Below are positions 1-9,606 of a stretch of 64,000 nt of DNA, one piece after another; within the stretch, counting starts at the first letter, position 1, and each line of letters begins with the position of its first letter. The notes below the pieces were generated by a model. That model ran no database searches, had not been told where the DNA came from, and was given only the letters and a program-made list of their open reading frames with translations. Source of the DNA: Microthrixaceae bacterium (lineage in GTDB: Bacteria; Actinomycetota; Acidimicrobiia; Acidimicrobiales; Microtrichaceae); assembly GCA_023958095.1 (NCBI GenBank), contig JAMLGJ010000010.1, positions 1-64,000 of the forward strand, in the 5' to 3' direction. Made by a program: the position numbers and the translations under genes.

Positions 1-37
<37 letters not shown>

Positions 38-85
38 CAGCGTTTCGCGCGTCCGGGGTCACGGGGTCGACCCCCTGGGTGGTGC

Positions 86-1549
<1,464 letters not shown>

Positions 1550-1614
1550 GCGCTGCTCCTCGGTTCGGTCCGGTGCCGGGCCACGCGCCCGGGCGGTGCC
1601 ACGACGCTACGCGC

Positions 1615-2442
1615 TCATGCCCCCAGCCGGGGCGGCGTGGTGCCGAGCTTCCAGTATCCGCGCACGGTCATGTGGTCGCGTGCGACCGAGAGGCGGCCCC
1701 GCAGCTCCTTGCGGATCGCCTGCATGGCCGCCGCCTCCCCGGCAGCCCACACGTGGGTTCCGGGGTCGACGCGTTCCAGCGAGCGGACGTGTTCCACCAG
1801 GGAGTCGCCGGGTCGCCCGTCGCGGTCGCGCCGAAGGTGGCACACCCGCGTCGAGTCGGTGGTGGCCAGGTGGCGCTGCGCGGCGGCGGAGCCCACCTCC
1901 ACCACCACATCGGTGGGCACCGTGTCGCCGATGGCGGCCAGCACCTGGCCGATGGCCGGCATGGCCGCCTCGTCCCCGAGCAGCAGCCACGACGCGGCCC
2001 CCGGGTCCACCTCGAACCCACGGCCCGGCCCCGACACCGCTGCGTGGGCGCCCACCTCACAGCGTTCGGCCCATCCCGACACGGCGCCTCCCGGATGGCG
2101 CACGACCTCGACGTCCAAGGTGGCTGCACCTGCGTCGAAGCGGAGCGGTGTGAAGGTCCGGATCACCGGGCGGCGGCCGTCGGGCAGGAGGAACTCGTTG
2201 CCGTTCCAGGCGGGCAGCACCAGCGGCGCCGGGGCGTCACCGGCGGATCCATCGGCATCGGCTCCGGGCACGAGCAGCCTGATGCTCGCGGCCGGGCCCG
2301 GCGCTTCCATGGACGCGAGCCCTTCGCCGTGCAGGGTGAGCCCGACCATGTGCTCTCCGAGCACCTCGCGCCGCGCGATGCGCACCTCGATCCATGGGGG
2401 AGGCGGGCGACGGCCGGTGCGTGTGGGAGCCGGCTGGTCCAC
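1615..2442 (-). CDS. Siderophore-interacting protein (FAD/NAD(P)H ferric-siderophore reductase family)
   Basis: Flavoprotein of the ViuB/SIP type, which reduces ferric siderophores in the cytosol to release iron. Visible are the N-terminal FAD-binding barrel (EVRIARREVLGEHMVGLTL), the FAD_binding_9 continuation (RPVIRTFTPLRFD) and the C-terminal SIP nucleotide-binding part ending in VRGYWKLG, the family's typical close. I chose GTG 2442 (275 aa) over ATG 2508 (297 aa). A -10-like TACGGT at 2450-2455 sits 7 nt upstream, and the extra 22 residues look non-coding. It is divergent from the TetR gene with little space between, so the regulator may also touch this promoter. The siderophore used cannot be told. 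Confidence 0.88.
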   Translation of the reverse strand: MDQPAPTRTGRRPPPPWIEVRIARREVLGEHMVGLTLHGEGLASMEAPGPAASIRLLVPGADADGSAGDAPAPLVLPAWNGNEFLLPDGRRPVIRTFTPLRFDAGAATLDVEVVRHPGGAVSGWAERCEVGAHAAVSGPGRGFEVDPGAASWLLLGDEAAMPAIGQVLAAIGDTVPTDVVVEVGSAAAQRHLATTDSTRVCHLRRDRDGRPGDSLVEHVRSLERVDPGTHVWAAGEAAAMQAIRKELRGRLSVARDHMTVRGYWKLGTTPPRLGA

Positions 2443-2502
2443 GTGGTTCACCGTACATGGCGGGTTCGGGTGTCCGGCCTCGCTCGAATGGCCGCCAACG
2501 GT

Positions 2503-2544
2503 TTGCATGGCGAGATGTCTGGACTACCATCTGGACACATGTCC
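2503..2544 (+). promoter_or_regulatory. Putative leaderless promoter and TetR operator
   Basis: TTGCAT (2503-2508), a 16-bp spacer and TACCAT (2525-2530) form a reasonable promoter whose start would fall at or just before the TetR ATG at 2539. The heptamer TCTGGAC is repeated at 2518-2524 and 2530-2536. An inverted repeat GGACA-CA-TGTCC covers 2533-2544, across the start codon. TetR proteins often bind such repeats in their own promoter, so autoregulation is likely. The operator role is inferred. Confidence 0.45.
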
Positions 2545-3153
2545 AATTCGGTTGCCGCCTCACCGCCCGGTGCCGCACCGCGAGCGACCGAACCGACCCG
2601 GCGAACGCTCTCGCCCCGCCAGGCGGACACCGTCGACCGGCTCGTAAAGGCCGGCCTGGCCGAGATCCGCGAATCGGGTTTCGACGACCTGACCATCCGC
2701 AACGTGGCCCGGCGCGCGGGGGTTGCCCCGGCGACGGCCTACAACTACTTCTCATCCCGTGAGCACCTCGTGACAGAGCTGTTCTGGCGGCGGCTGTCGG
2801 CACGCAGGGATCCCGCGACGGCCAGCGGAGCAAGCCCCGTCGAGCGCGTGACGGCGACGTTGCGGGCCATCACCACCGTCGTGGCGGACGAACCCGAACT
2901 CTCCGCAGCCTGCACCCAGGCCATGCTCGGGGCCGACCCCGAGGTGGTGCTGCTCCGGTACCGAATCGGGGCCGAGATGCATCGGCGGGTGCTGCAGGCG
3001 CTGGGCGACGATGCCGACCCCGAGGTCGTGGGCGCGCTGGAGATAGCGATCTCCGGTGCACTGCTGCAGACCGGGATGGGGTACCTGACATACGACGAGA
3101 TGACGGAGCGGCTCACGGGCACCGCAACCCTGCTGATGCGAGGGGAGCAGTGA
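2539..3153 (+). CDS. TetR/AcrR family transcriptional regulator
   Basis: A 204-residue one-component regulator with an N-terminal TetR helix-turn-helix (GFDDLTIRNVARRAGVAPATAYNYF, residues about 45-70) and a variable ligand-binding C-terminus. The start ATG 2539 gives a normal TetR length and lies directly behind a -10 box. The gene is followed after 31 bp by a P450 on the same strand, so it most likely controls the catabolic genes 3185-7676 and itself. The inducer is probably the P450 substrate or a CoA or acid derivative of it, but nothing in the sequence names it. Confidence 0.93.
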   Translation: MSNSVAASPPGAAPRATEPTRRTLSPRQADTVDRLVKAGLAEIRESGFDDLTIRNVARRAGVAPATAYNYFSSREHLVTELFWRRLSARRDPATASGASPVERVTATLRAITTVVADEPELSAACTQAMLGADPEVVLLRYRIGAEMHRRVLQALGDDADPEVVGALEIAISGALLQTGMGYLTYDEMTERLTGTATLLMRGEQ

Positions 3154-3184
3154 TGCTGCACCTCGAGCCGGATGGGAGCCCACG

Positions 3185-4462
3185 ATGACTCTGCGAGCGA
3201 TGGGGGACACCGCCGAGGCGGTGCACTACGACCCCTATGCATACGAGATGCACGAGGACCCGTACCCGACCTACGCACGCCTGCGTGAGGAAGCACCGCT
3301 CTACCGCAACGAGGAGCGTGGGTTCTGGGCGCTGTCGCGGCACTCCGATGTGATCGAGGCCTTCCGTGACGCCGAGACCTTCTCCTCTGCCGAGGGCGTG
3401 TCGCTCGACCCGGCCGCGTCGGGCCCGCAGGCACACCGCACGATGTCGTTCCTCGCGATGGACGAACCGATGCACGGACGCATGCGTGGACTGGTCTCGA
3501 AGGCGTTCACACCGCGTCGGGTCGCCGAGCTGGAACCACGCATCCGGGAGTTGTCTCGCAGCTACCTCACCGCGGCCCTCCGGGACGGCCCGCTGGACTT
3601 CATCGACGACTTCGCCGGGCGGCTGCCCATGGACGTGATCTCGGAGCTGCTCGGGCTCCCGGTGGCCGACCGGGCCGAGCTGCGGCGCCTCTCCGACCTG
3701 CTGGTGCACCGGGAGGAGGGTGTCACCGACGTGCCACCCGAGGGCGTCGCCGCCGCGATGGAGCTCGTGGTGCGCTACAGCGACCTCGTCACCGAGCGCC
3801 GCGCACGGCCCGGCGAGGACCTGGTCTCGGCACTCCTCGGTGCGGAGATGGACGGCGACCGCCTCAGCAACGACGAGATCATCGGCTTCCTGTTCCTGAT
3901 GGTGGTGGCGGGCAACGAGACCACCACCAAGTTGCTCGGCAACGCCATCTGGTGGGCACACCGCAATCCCCGCCAACGGAGCCTCGTCATGGGAGACGGC
4001 CCGGATTCGGAGCCGGATCCCGACATGGTGCCGGCATGGGTTGAGGAAACCCTGCGCTACGACACATCAACCCAGATGATCGCCCGGGTCGCCACCCGTG
4101 ACACCGAACGCCACGGCACCGTCATCCCGGCGGGGGACAGGGTGCTGCTGCTGGTCGGCTCCGCGAACCGCGACCCGAGGGTCTTCGCGGAGCCGGACCG
4201 CTACGACCTGCAGCGGCCCGAGCCCCTGCCCCAGCTCGCGAGCTTCGGCTTCGGGCGGCACTTCTGCCTCGGTGCGTCGCTCGCACGCCTCGAGGCACGT
4301 GTGGCCCTCGAGGAGGTCATCGCAGCGGTTGCCGACTACGACCTCGACACCGAGGCTGCGGTACGGGTGCACTCGGTGAACGTGCGGGGCTTCGCCCACA
4401 TGCCCATGACGGTCCGGCTGCGCGACGGCTGGGATCCCGACCGGGCCCAGGTGGCCATCTGA
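3185..4462 (+). CDS. Cytochrome P450
   Basis: Soluble bacterial class I P450 monooxygenase of 425 residues, needing an external ferredoxin and reductase that are not encoded nearby. The I-helix oxygen-activation motif VVAGNETTTK lies near residue 240, the K-helix ExxR is EETLR, and the haem loop FGFGRHFCLG holds the thiolate ligand at about Cys361. The N-terminus (YDPYAYEMHEDPYPTYARLREEAP) resembles actinobacterial P450s that act on steroids, terpenes or fatty acids. Its stop overlaps the next start (TGATG), so translation with the SDR is coupled. The substrate is unknown; the neighbours point to alcohol then aldehyde then acid oxidation. Confidence 0.95.
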   Translation: MTLRAMGDTAEAVHYDPYAYEMHEDPYPTYARLREEAPLYRNEERGFWALSRHSDVIEAFRDAETFSSAEGVSLDPAASGPQAHRTMSFLAMDEPMHGRMRGLVSKAFTPRRVAELEPRIRELSRSYLTAALRDGPLDFIDDFAGRLPMDVISELLGLPVADRAELRRLSDLLVHREEGVTDVPPEGVAAAMELVVRYSDLVTERRARPGEDLVSALLGAEMDGDRLSNDEIIGFLFLMVVAGNETTTKLLGNAIWWAHRNPRQRSLVMGDGPDSEPDPDMVPAWVEETLRYDTSTQMIARVATRDTERHGTVIPAGDRVLLLVGSANRDPRVFAEPDRYDLQRPEPLPQLASFGFGRHFCLGASLARLEARVALEEVIAAVADYDLDTEAAVRVHSVNVRGFAHMPMTVRLRDGWDPDRAQVAI

Positions 4463-5271
4463 TGCCGCGCTTCGATCCCCATCCCGAACGCAGGCCCGCG
4501 GTCGTGACCGGTGCATCCTCGGGCATCGGCGCGGCCGTGGCCACCGCCCTAGCAGCGGCGGGCCACCCGGTGGTGCTGGGGGCGCGACGCGTCGAACGCT
4601 GCGAACAGCTCGCCGAGGCACTCGTGGCCGACGGTGCCGAGGCGGTGGCACTGCACCTCGACCTGGTCGATCCGGATTCCGTGGCCGCCTTCGCCGGAGG
4701 AGCCACCGAGGTGCTCGGAGCCATCGAGGTGGTCGTGTCGAACGCCGGTGACGTGCAGCCGATCAGCACCACCGGTGCGGATCCCGAGGAGTTCGCCAGA
4801 CAGCTCCAGGTGAACCTGGCAGGTGCCCAGGCGCTGGTGAGCCGGTTGGTGCCTCCGATGATGCAGCGCGGCCGTGGCGACGTCGTGTTCGTCACCTCGG
4901 AGGTGGCCGTGCGACCCCGCCCCGAGATGGCCGGCTACGTGGCGTCCAAGGCCGGACTCGAGGCCTTCGCCGAGGCGATGGCCATGGAGTGCGAGGGCAC
5001 CGGTGTCCGAGTCGGAATCGTGCGGCCGGGTCCGTGCAGCACCGAGCAGGGATCCACCTGGGCGCCCGAGGCCGTTGAACGCATCGTGGAGTCGTGGCGC
5101 TCATGGGGGCTGATGCGCCACGGCTCCACGCTGCTGCCCGAGCAGGTGGCCGGCGCAATCGTCGCGATGGTCTCGGTGCCCCGGGGTGCGCGGTGGGCGA
5201 GTGTCGAGGTGCAGCCCGAGGCACCTGTGCAAGGAGATCCCCGTGAGCGCGCCAACCCGGAGGAACCATGA
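4462..5271 (+). CDS. SDR family NAD(P)-dependent oxidoreductase
   Basis: Classical short-chain dehydrogenase of 269 residues. The cofactor motif TGASSGIGAA is near residue 16, NAG is in VVSNAGD, and the catalytic Tyr/Lys pair is in GYVASKAGLEAF. It probably oxidises an alcohol made by the upstream P450, or reduces the reverse substrate. The ATG overlaps the P450 stop by one base, and its own stop overlaps the aldehyde dehydrogenase start by four, a tight operon. The exact substrate cannot be read from the sequence. Confidence 0.93.
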   Translation: MPRFDPHPERRPAVVTGASSGIGAAVATALAAAGHPVVLGARRVERCEQLAEALVADGAEAVALHLDLVDPDSVAAFAGGATEVLGAIEVVVSNAGDVQPISTTGADPEEFARQLQVNLAGAQALVSRLVPPMMQRGRGDVVFVTSEVAVRPRPEMAGYVASKAGLEAFAEAMAMECEGTGVRVGIVRPGPCSTEQGSTWAPEAVERIVESWRSWGLMRHGSTLLPEQVAGAIVAMVSVPRGARWASVEVQPEAPVQGDPRERANPEEP

Positions 5272-6770
5272 ACCATGAAGAGCGATCCGACACCCGGTGG
5301 TCGTCGGGCGCGCTCGGTCTCGACACGCTGCTGATCGATGGCGAGCTCGTCGAGGCCGCGGGCGGTGCGACGTTCGACAACGTCAACCCGGCCACCGAGG
5401 AGGTGGTCGGGGTCGCAGCCGACGGTGGCGCCGCGGACATGGACGCGGCACTGGCGGCTGCGAGGCAGGCCTTCGACGGGACCGACTGGTCGCGGGACCA
5501 CGACTTCCGCGGCCACTGCCTGGAACAGCTCCGCGATGCCCTCGTCTCCCACCACGACGAGGTGGCGGCGCTGACCACCGCCGAGGGAGGGGCGCCCGCG
5601 GCTCTCCTGGCCGGCCCGGCCCTGGTGGATCCGGTGCAGGGCCTGTCCTTCGCCGCCGAGATGGCACGCGGCTACGACCGCTGGGTGGAGGACCTGGGGA
5701 CTGCCGTCCCAGTCGGGGTTCCGTCGCACCGCTGGGTCCTGCGCGAAGCAGCCGGCGTGGTCGGTGCGATCACACCGTGGAACTTCCCCCACCAGATCAA
5801 CCTCGCCAAGGTCGGTCCCGCTCTCGCCGCCGGCTGCACCGTGGTGCTCAAGCCTGCGCCCGACACGCCATGGGCCGCCTCGGCGCTGGCCAGCCTGGCG
5901 GCGGAGCACACCGACCTCCCGCCGGGGGTGCTCAACGTGGTGACCTCCTCGGACCACTCCCTGGGCGCACAACTCGCTACCGACCCCCGGATCGACGTGG
6001 TGTCCTTCACCGGATCCACCGCTACGGGGAAGGCCGTGATGAGGAGCGCCGCTGAGCACATCACGCGGGTGTTCCTGGAGCTCGGCGGCAAGTCCGCGTT
6101 CCTCGTTCTCGACGACGCGGACCTGCAGGCGGCGGCGTCGCTCGCGGCTGTGATGGTCTCGACTCATGCCGGCCAGGGCTGTGCGCTCACGACGCGTCTG
6201 GTGGTGCCCCGGGAACGCTACGAAGAGGCCGCCGAGCTCGTGGCCGCCACGATGGCGGCGCTGCCGGCCGGCGACCCGACCGATCCTGCCACGATCTGCG
6301 GGCCGGTCATCTCCGAGCGCCAACGCGACCGGGTCGAGGGCTACCTCGCCCTGGCGCTGGACGAAGGCGGCGAGTTCGCGTGCGGGGGTGGCAGGTCACC
6401 GGCCCACGACCGCGGTTGGTTCATCGATCCGACCCTGGTGGTCGGCCTCGACAACTCCGCCCGGGTCGCCCGCGAGGAGATCTTCGGACCGGTGCTGGTG
6501 CTCATCGCCCACGACGGCGACGACGACGCGGTGCGCATCGCCAACGACTCCCCATACGGGCTGTCGGGTGCGGTGTACTCCGGCGACAGCGAACGCGCCT
6601 GGGGAGTGGCGCGGCGGGTGCGCACCGGCACGATGGGGATCAACGGTGGGGTCTGGTTCGGTGCCGATGTGCCCTTCGGGGGCTACAAGGCCTCCGGCAT
6701 CGGCCGCGAGATGGGACGCGAGGGCTTCGAGGAGTACCTCGAGGTCCGTTCGGTGGCGGAGGCGATCTGA
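5268..6770 (+). CDS. Aldehyde dehydrogenase family protein
   Basis: NAD(P)-dependent aldehyde dehydrogenase of 500 residues, the normal size. The Rossmann motif FTGSTATGK, the general-base glutamate in LELGGKS (about Glu271) and the nucleophile in GQGCALTT (about Cys305) are all present, and NFPHQINLAK and EEIFGPVL match the superfamily. It should oxidise an aldehyde to the acid as the third step of the P450-SDR-ALDH series. The ATG overlaps the SDR stop (ATGA). The physiological aldehyde is not identifiable. Confidence 0.95.
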   Translation: MNHEERSDTRWSSGALGLDTLLIDGELVEAAGGATFDNVNPATEEVVGVAADGGAADMDAALAAARQAFDGTDWSRDHDFRGHCLEQLRDALVSHHDEVAALTTAEGGAPAALLAGPALVDPVQGLSFAAEMARGYDRWVEDLGTAVPVGVPSHRWVLREAAGVVGAITPWNFPHQINLAKVGPALAAGCTVVLKPAPDTPWAASALASLAAEHTDLPPGVLNVVTSSDHSLGAQLATDPRIDVVSFTGSTATGKAVMRSAAEHITRVFLELGGKSAFLVLDDADLQAAASLAAVMVSTHAGQGCALTTRLVVPRERYEEAAELVAATMAALPAGDPTDPATICGPVISERQRDRVEGYLALALDEGGEFACGGGRSPAHDRGWFIDPTLVVGLDNSARVAREEIFGPVLVLIAHDGDDDAVRIANDSPYGLSGAVYSGDSERAWGVARRVRTGTMGINGGVWFGADVPFGGYKASGIGREMGREGFEEYLEVRSVAEAI

Positions 6771-6797
6771 TGCACATCTGGACGGGAGGAGACCGCA

Positions 6798-7676
6798 ATG
6801 CCTGAGGACTCCGGATCGGAACCGGTCCTGCCCGTGGGGTTCGTCGGGTTGGGCAACATCGGTGCACCCATGGCCGAGCGACTCCTGGAGTGGCCAGGGG
6901 GACTGGTCGTGTACGACGTCTCGGCCGACGCGCTGGGCCGCTTCGAGGATGCCGGTGCCGGGGTGGCATCCGGCGTGGGTGAGCTCGCTGCGACCTGTGG
7001 GCTGGTGTGCGTGATGGTGAACACCGAGCAGCAGGTGCGTGACGTGCTGGCCGGACTGGTCGACGGGGTGGCGGGCCGGGAGCCCGACGCCCCCACCCTG
7101 GTCGTGGCGGTCCACTCCACGATCAGCCCGGGTGGTGCCGAGGAGATGGCGGCCAGCGCGGCCAGTGCCGGTGTGGCGCTGCTCGACGTGCCCGTCTCCG
7201 GTGGTGCCATGGGAGCCGCGCAGGGCAGCCTGGCGCTCATGGTCGGAGGTGACCCGGAGGCCTTCGAGTCGGCCCGCGGGGTACTCGGGCTCATGGGCTC
7301 TCTCGTGAGGCACTTCGGTGGACCCGGGGACGGCACCAGGGCGAAGATCGCACGCAACCTGATCTCGTTCGCCTCGTTCGTGGCAGCGGGGGAGGCCACC
7401 CGGATGGCCGACGCGGCGGGACTGGACCTCGTGGCGCTCGGTGAGGTGGTGCGCCACTCCGACGCGGTCACCGGAGGTGCCGGAGCGGTGATGATCCGCG
7501 ACACCGCGGCGGTGATGTCCGACGAGGATCCGCTGCGAGCCATCTTCGAACACTCCGTGCAGCTGGGCCACAAGGACCTGGCGCTCGCGGTCGAACTGGG
7601 CGCCGAGCTGGGCACCGACACCGCCGTGGCCCAGCACGCGCTCGCGAACCTCGGCCGGGCCATGGGTCTCGAATAG
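6798..7676 (+). CDS. NAD(P)-dependent oxidoreductase, 3-hydroxyisobutyrate dehydrogenase family
   Basis: Beta-hydroxyacid dehydrogenase family member of 292 residues. The Rossmann loop VGFVGLGNIGAPMAERL opens the protein. The substrate-binding DVPVSGGAMGAAQGSL follows near residue 130, and the catalytic lysine lies in GDGTRAKIARNLISF near residue 180. It follows the aldehyde dehydrogenase by 27 bp and closes the TetR-P450-SDR-ALDH run. Members act on 3-hydroxyisobutyrate, tartronate semialdehyde or similar short hydroxyacids; which one applies is unknown. Confidence 0.9.
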   Translation: MPEDSGSEPVLPVGFVGLGNIGAPMAERLLEWPGGLVVYDVSADALGRFEDAGAGVASGVGELAATCGLVCVMVNTEQQVRDVLAGLVDGVAGREPDAPTLVVAVHSTISPGGAEEMAASAASAGVALLDVPVSGGAMGAAQGSLALMVGGDPEAFESARGVLGLMGSLVRHFGGPGDGTRAKIARNLISFASFVAAGEATRMADAAGLDLVALGEVVRHSDAVTGGAGAVMIRDTAAVMSDEDPLRAIFEHSVQLGHKDLALAVELGAELGTDTAVAQHALANLGRAMGLE

Positions 7677-7765
7677 CGCGGGCAGCCGCGCCCGAGCGCT
7701 GCAGGCCGGTTGTTGCGGTGGGGCCGCGTCACCGATGCCCGACACCCTCTGTAGTGTCCCCGGTC

Positions 7766-8767
7766 ATGGAACCGGCGATCGAGGCCGTGGGTCTCGTCAA
7801 GCGATTCGGGGACGTCACCGCGCTGAGCGGCCTCGACCTGACCGTGCCCGAGGGCACCGTGCTGGGAGTGCTCGGACCGAACGGTGCCGGCAAGACCACC
7901 GCGGTGTCGATCCTCACGACGCTGCTGCTGCCCGACGAGGGTTCGGCACGTGTGGCAGGAGTCGACGTGCTGGCCGATCCCGCCGAGGTGCGCAGGCGGA
8001 TCGGCCTGTCCGGGCAGTACGCAGCGGTGGACGAGGTGCTCAGCGGGTACGAGAACCTCGAGATGATCGGCCGCCTCTACCACCTGGGCAAGGAGCGGGC
8101 GCGCCAGCGTGCCAACGAGCTGCTGGAGCGCTTCGACCTGACCCAAGCTGCCAACCGTTCGGTGAAGGGCTACTCCGGTGGGATGCGCCGGCGGCTCGAC
8201 CTCGCCGGGGCCCTCGTGGCGGCCCCGCCGGTGCTGTTCCTGGACGAACCCACAACGGGGCTGGACCCGCGGAGCCGGCTCGACCTGTGGGAGATCATCC
8301 GTGAACTGGTGACCCAGGGAACGACGCTGTTGCTGACCACGCAGTACCTGGAGGAGGCCGACCACCTGGCCGACGACATCGTGGTGATCGACCACGGAAC
8401 GGCGATCGCGAGGGGTACCTCGGACCAGCTCAAGGCCCAGGTGGGTGGCGAGAGGATCTCGGCCACCCTGGAGGACCCCACCGACACCGCCGCGGCCATC
8501 GAGGCTCTCGTGCCGCTGGCGGTGGGCGACATCGAGTCGGGTGACCCGGCCGGACAGCTGCTGGTGCCCATCAGCGGGGGAGCGGCCGTGCTCACCGACG
8601 CCCTGCGCCGACTCGACGCTGCGGGGATCGGGCTGCGGGACGTGGGGTTGCGGCGTCCCACCCTGGATGACGTGTTCCTGATCCTCACGGGTCACCGTGC
8701 CGAGGAGGACGCCGGCCCCGGGGGCCTCGCCGAGGGCGCCTCCGCCGACGACACGGAGGCTGCCTGA
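7766..8767 (+). CDS. ABC transporter ATP-binding protein, DrrA type
   Basis: ATPase of a two-gene exporter like daunorubicin-resistance DrrAB. Walker A GPNGAGKTT is near residue 40, the signature YSGGMRRRLDLA near 140 and Walker B PVLFLDEPTTGLDP near 160. The C-terminal extension is typical of DrrA (EERDVFLxLTG type; here LDDVFLILTGHRAEE). I chose ATG 7766 because a -10-like TAGTGT (7752-7757) lies 8 nt upstream and the longer form adds 16 non-homologous residues. The stop overlaps the permease ATG (TGATG). Exported substrate unknown: drug, lipid or glycolipid. Confidence 0.92.
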   Translation: MEPAIEAVGLVKRFGDVTALSGLDLTVPEGTVLGVLGPNGAGKTTAVSILTTLLLPDEGSARVAGVDVLADPAEVRRRIGLSGQYAAVDEVLSGYENLEMIGRLYHLGKERARQRANELLERFDLTQAANRSVKGYSGGMRRRLDLAGALVAAPPVLFLDEPTTGLDPRSRLDLWEIIRELVTQGTTLLLTTQYLEEADHLADDIVVIDHGTAIARGTSDQLKAQVGGERISATLEDPTDTAAAIEALVPLAVGDIESGDPAGQLLVPISGGAAVLTDALRRLDAAGIGLRDVGLRRPTLDDVFLILTGHRAEEDAGPGGLAEGASADDTEAA

Positions 8768-9570
8768 TGAGCTCGGTCGCACAGGCACTCGCCGACACCG
8801 CGGTGGTGGCCAAGCGCAACGTGATCAAGATCCGTCGGGTGCCGGAGGTCCTGACCTTCGTGCTGATCTCGCCGATCATGTTCGTGTTGCTCTTCGGCTA
8901 CGTGTTCGGCAACGCGATCGAGGTGGCCGGTTCCAGCTACCGCGAGTTCCTGATCGCGGGGATCTTCGCCCAGACGGTGATGTTCGGCGCGACCTTCACC
9001 GGGGTGGGCATCGCCGAGGACATGGAGAAGGGCATCATCAACCGCTTCCGTTCGCTGCCCATGGCGGGCTCCGCGGTCCTCGCAGGGCGCACCGCCAGCG
9101 ACGTGATCTACAACGTCTTGTCCGTCGCGGTCATGGCGATCACCGGGCTGATCGTCGGCTGGCGCATCCGTGGCTCGTTCCTCGACGCGGTTGTCGCGTT
9201 CGGTCTCATCCTGTTGTTCGCCTACGCGGTGTCGTGGGTGATGGCGTACATCGCGTTGATCGTCCCCAGCGTGGAGGTGATCAACAACGCGTCGTTCATG
9301 GTCATCTTCCCGCTCAGCTTCATCGCCAACACCTTCGTGCCGGTGGAGGACCTGCCGGGTCCGCTGCAGACCTTTGCCGAGTGGAACCCGGTATCGACGG
9401 TCACCCAGGCGGCACGCGAGCTGTTCGGCAACATCCCGCCGGGCGCCCCCCAGCCGGATGCATGGCCGCTGCAGAACCCGGTCATCTACTCGTTGTTGTG
9501 GATAGTCGCGGCGGTGGCGGTGTTCTCGACGCTGGCGGTGCGTCGCTACCAGCGGGTGACCAAGAACTAG
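8767..9570 (+). CDS. ABC-2 type permease, DrrB family
   Basis: Membrane partner of the upstream ATPase, 267 residues, with about six hydrophobic segments. It has the DrrB-type EDMEKGIINRFRSLPM loop after the second segment, and the segments SFMVIFPLSFIANTFVPVEDLP and FAEWNPVST near the C-terminus, which are characteristic of this family. It lies in the plasma membrane and forms an exporter with two ATPase subunits. The one-base overlap with the ATPase stop indicates coupled translation. Confidence 0.92.
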   Translation: MSSVAQALADTAVVAKRNVIKIRRVPEVLTFVLISPIMFVLLFGYVFGNAIEVAGSSYREFLIAGIFAQTVMFGATFTGVGIAEDMEKGIINRFRSLPMAGSAVLAGRTASDVIYNVLSVAVMAITGLIVGWRIRGSFLDAVVAFGLILLFAYAVSWVMAYIALIVPSVEVINNASFMVIFPLSFIANTFVPVEDLPGPLQTFAEWNPVSTVTQAARELFGNIPPGAPQPDAWPLQNPVIYSLLWIVAAVAVFSTLAVRRYQRVTKN

Positions 9571-9606
9571 CTGCACCCCGGCACCGTGTGGTGGCCCACG
9601 CCCCGA

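Noticed and set aside
7677-7765. A tRNA in the intergenic region
   Set aside because: No cloverleaf with acceptor stem, T-loop GTTC or CCA could be made; the short GC stems are weak.
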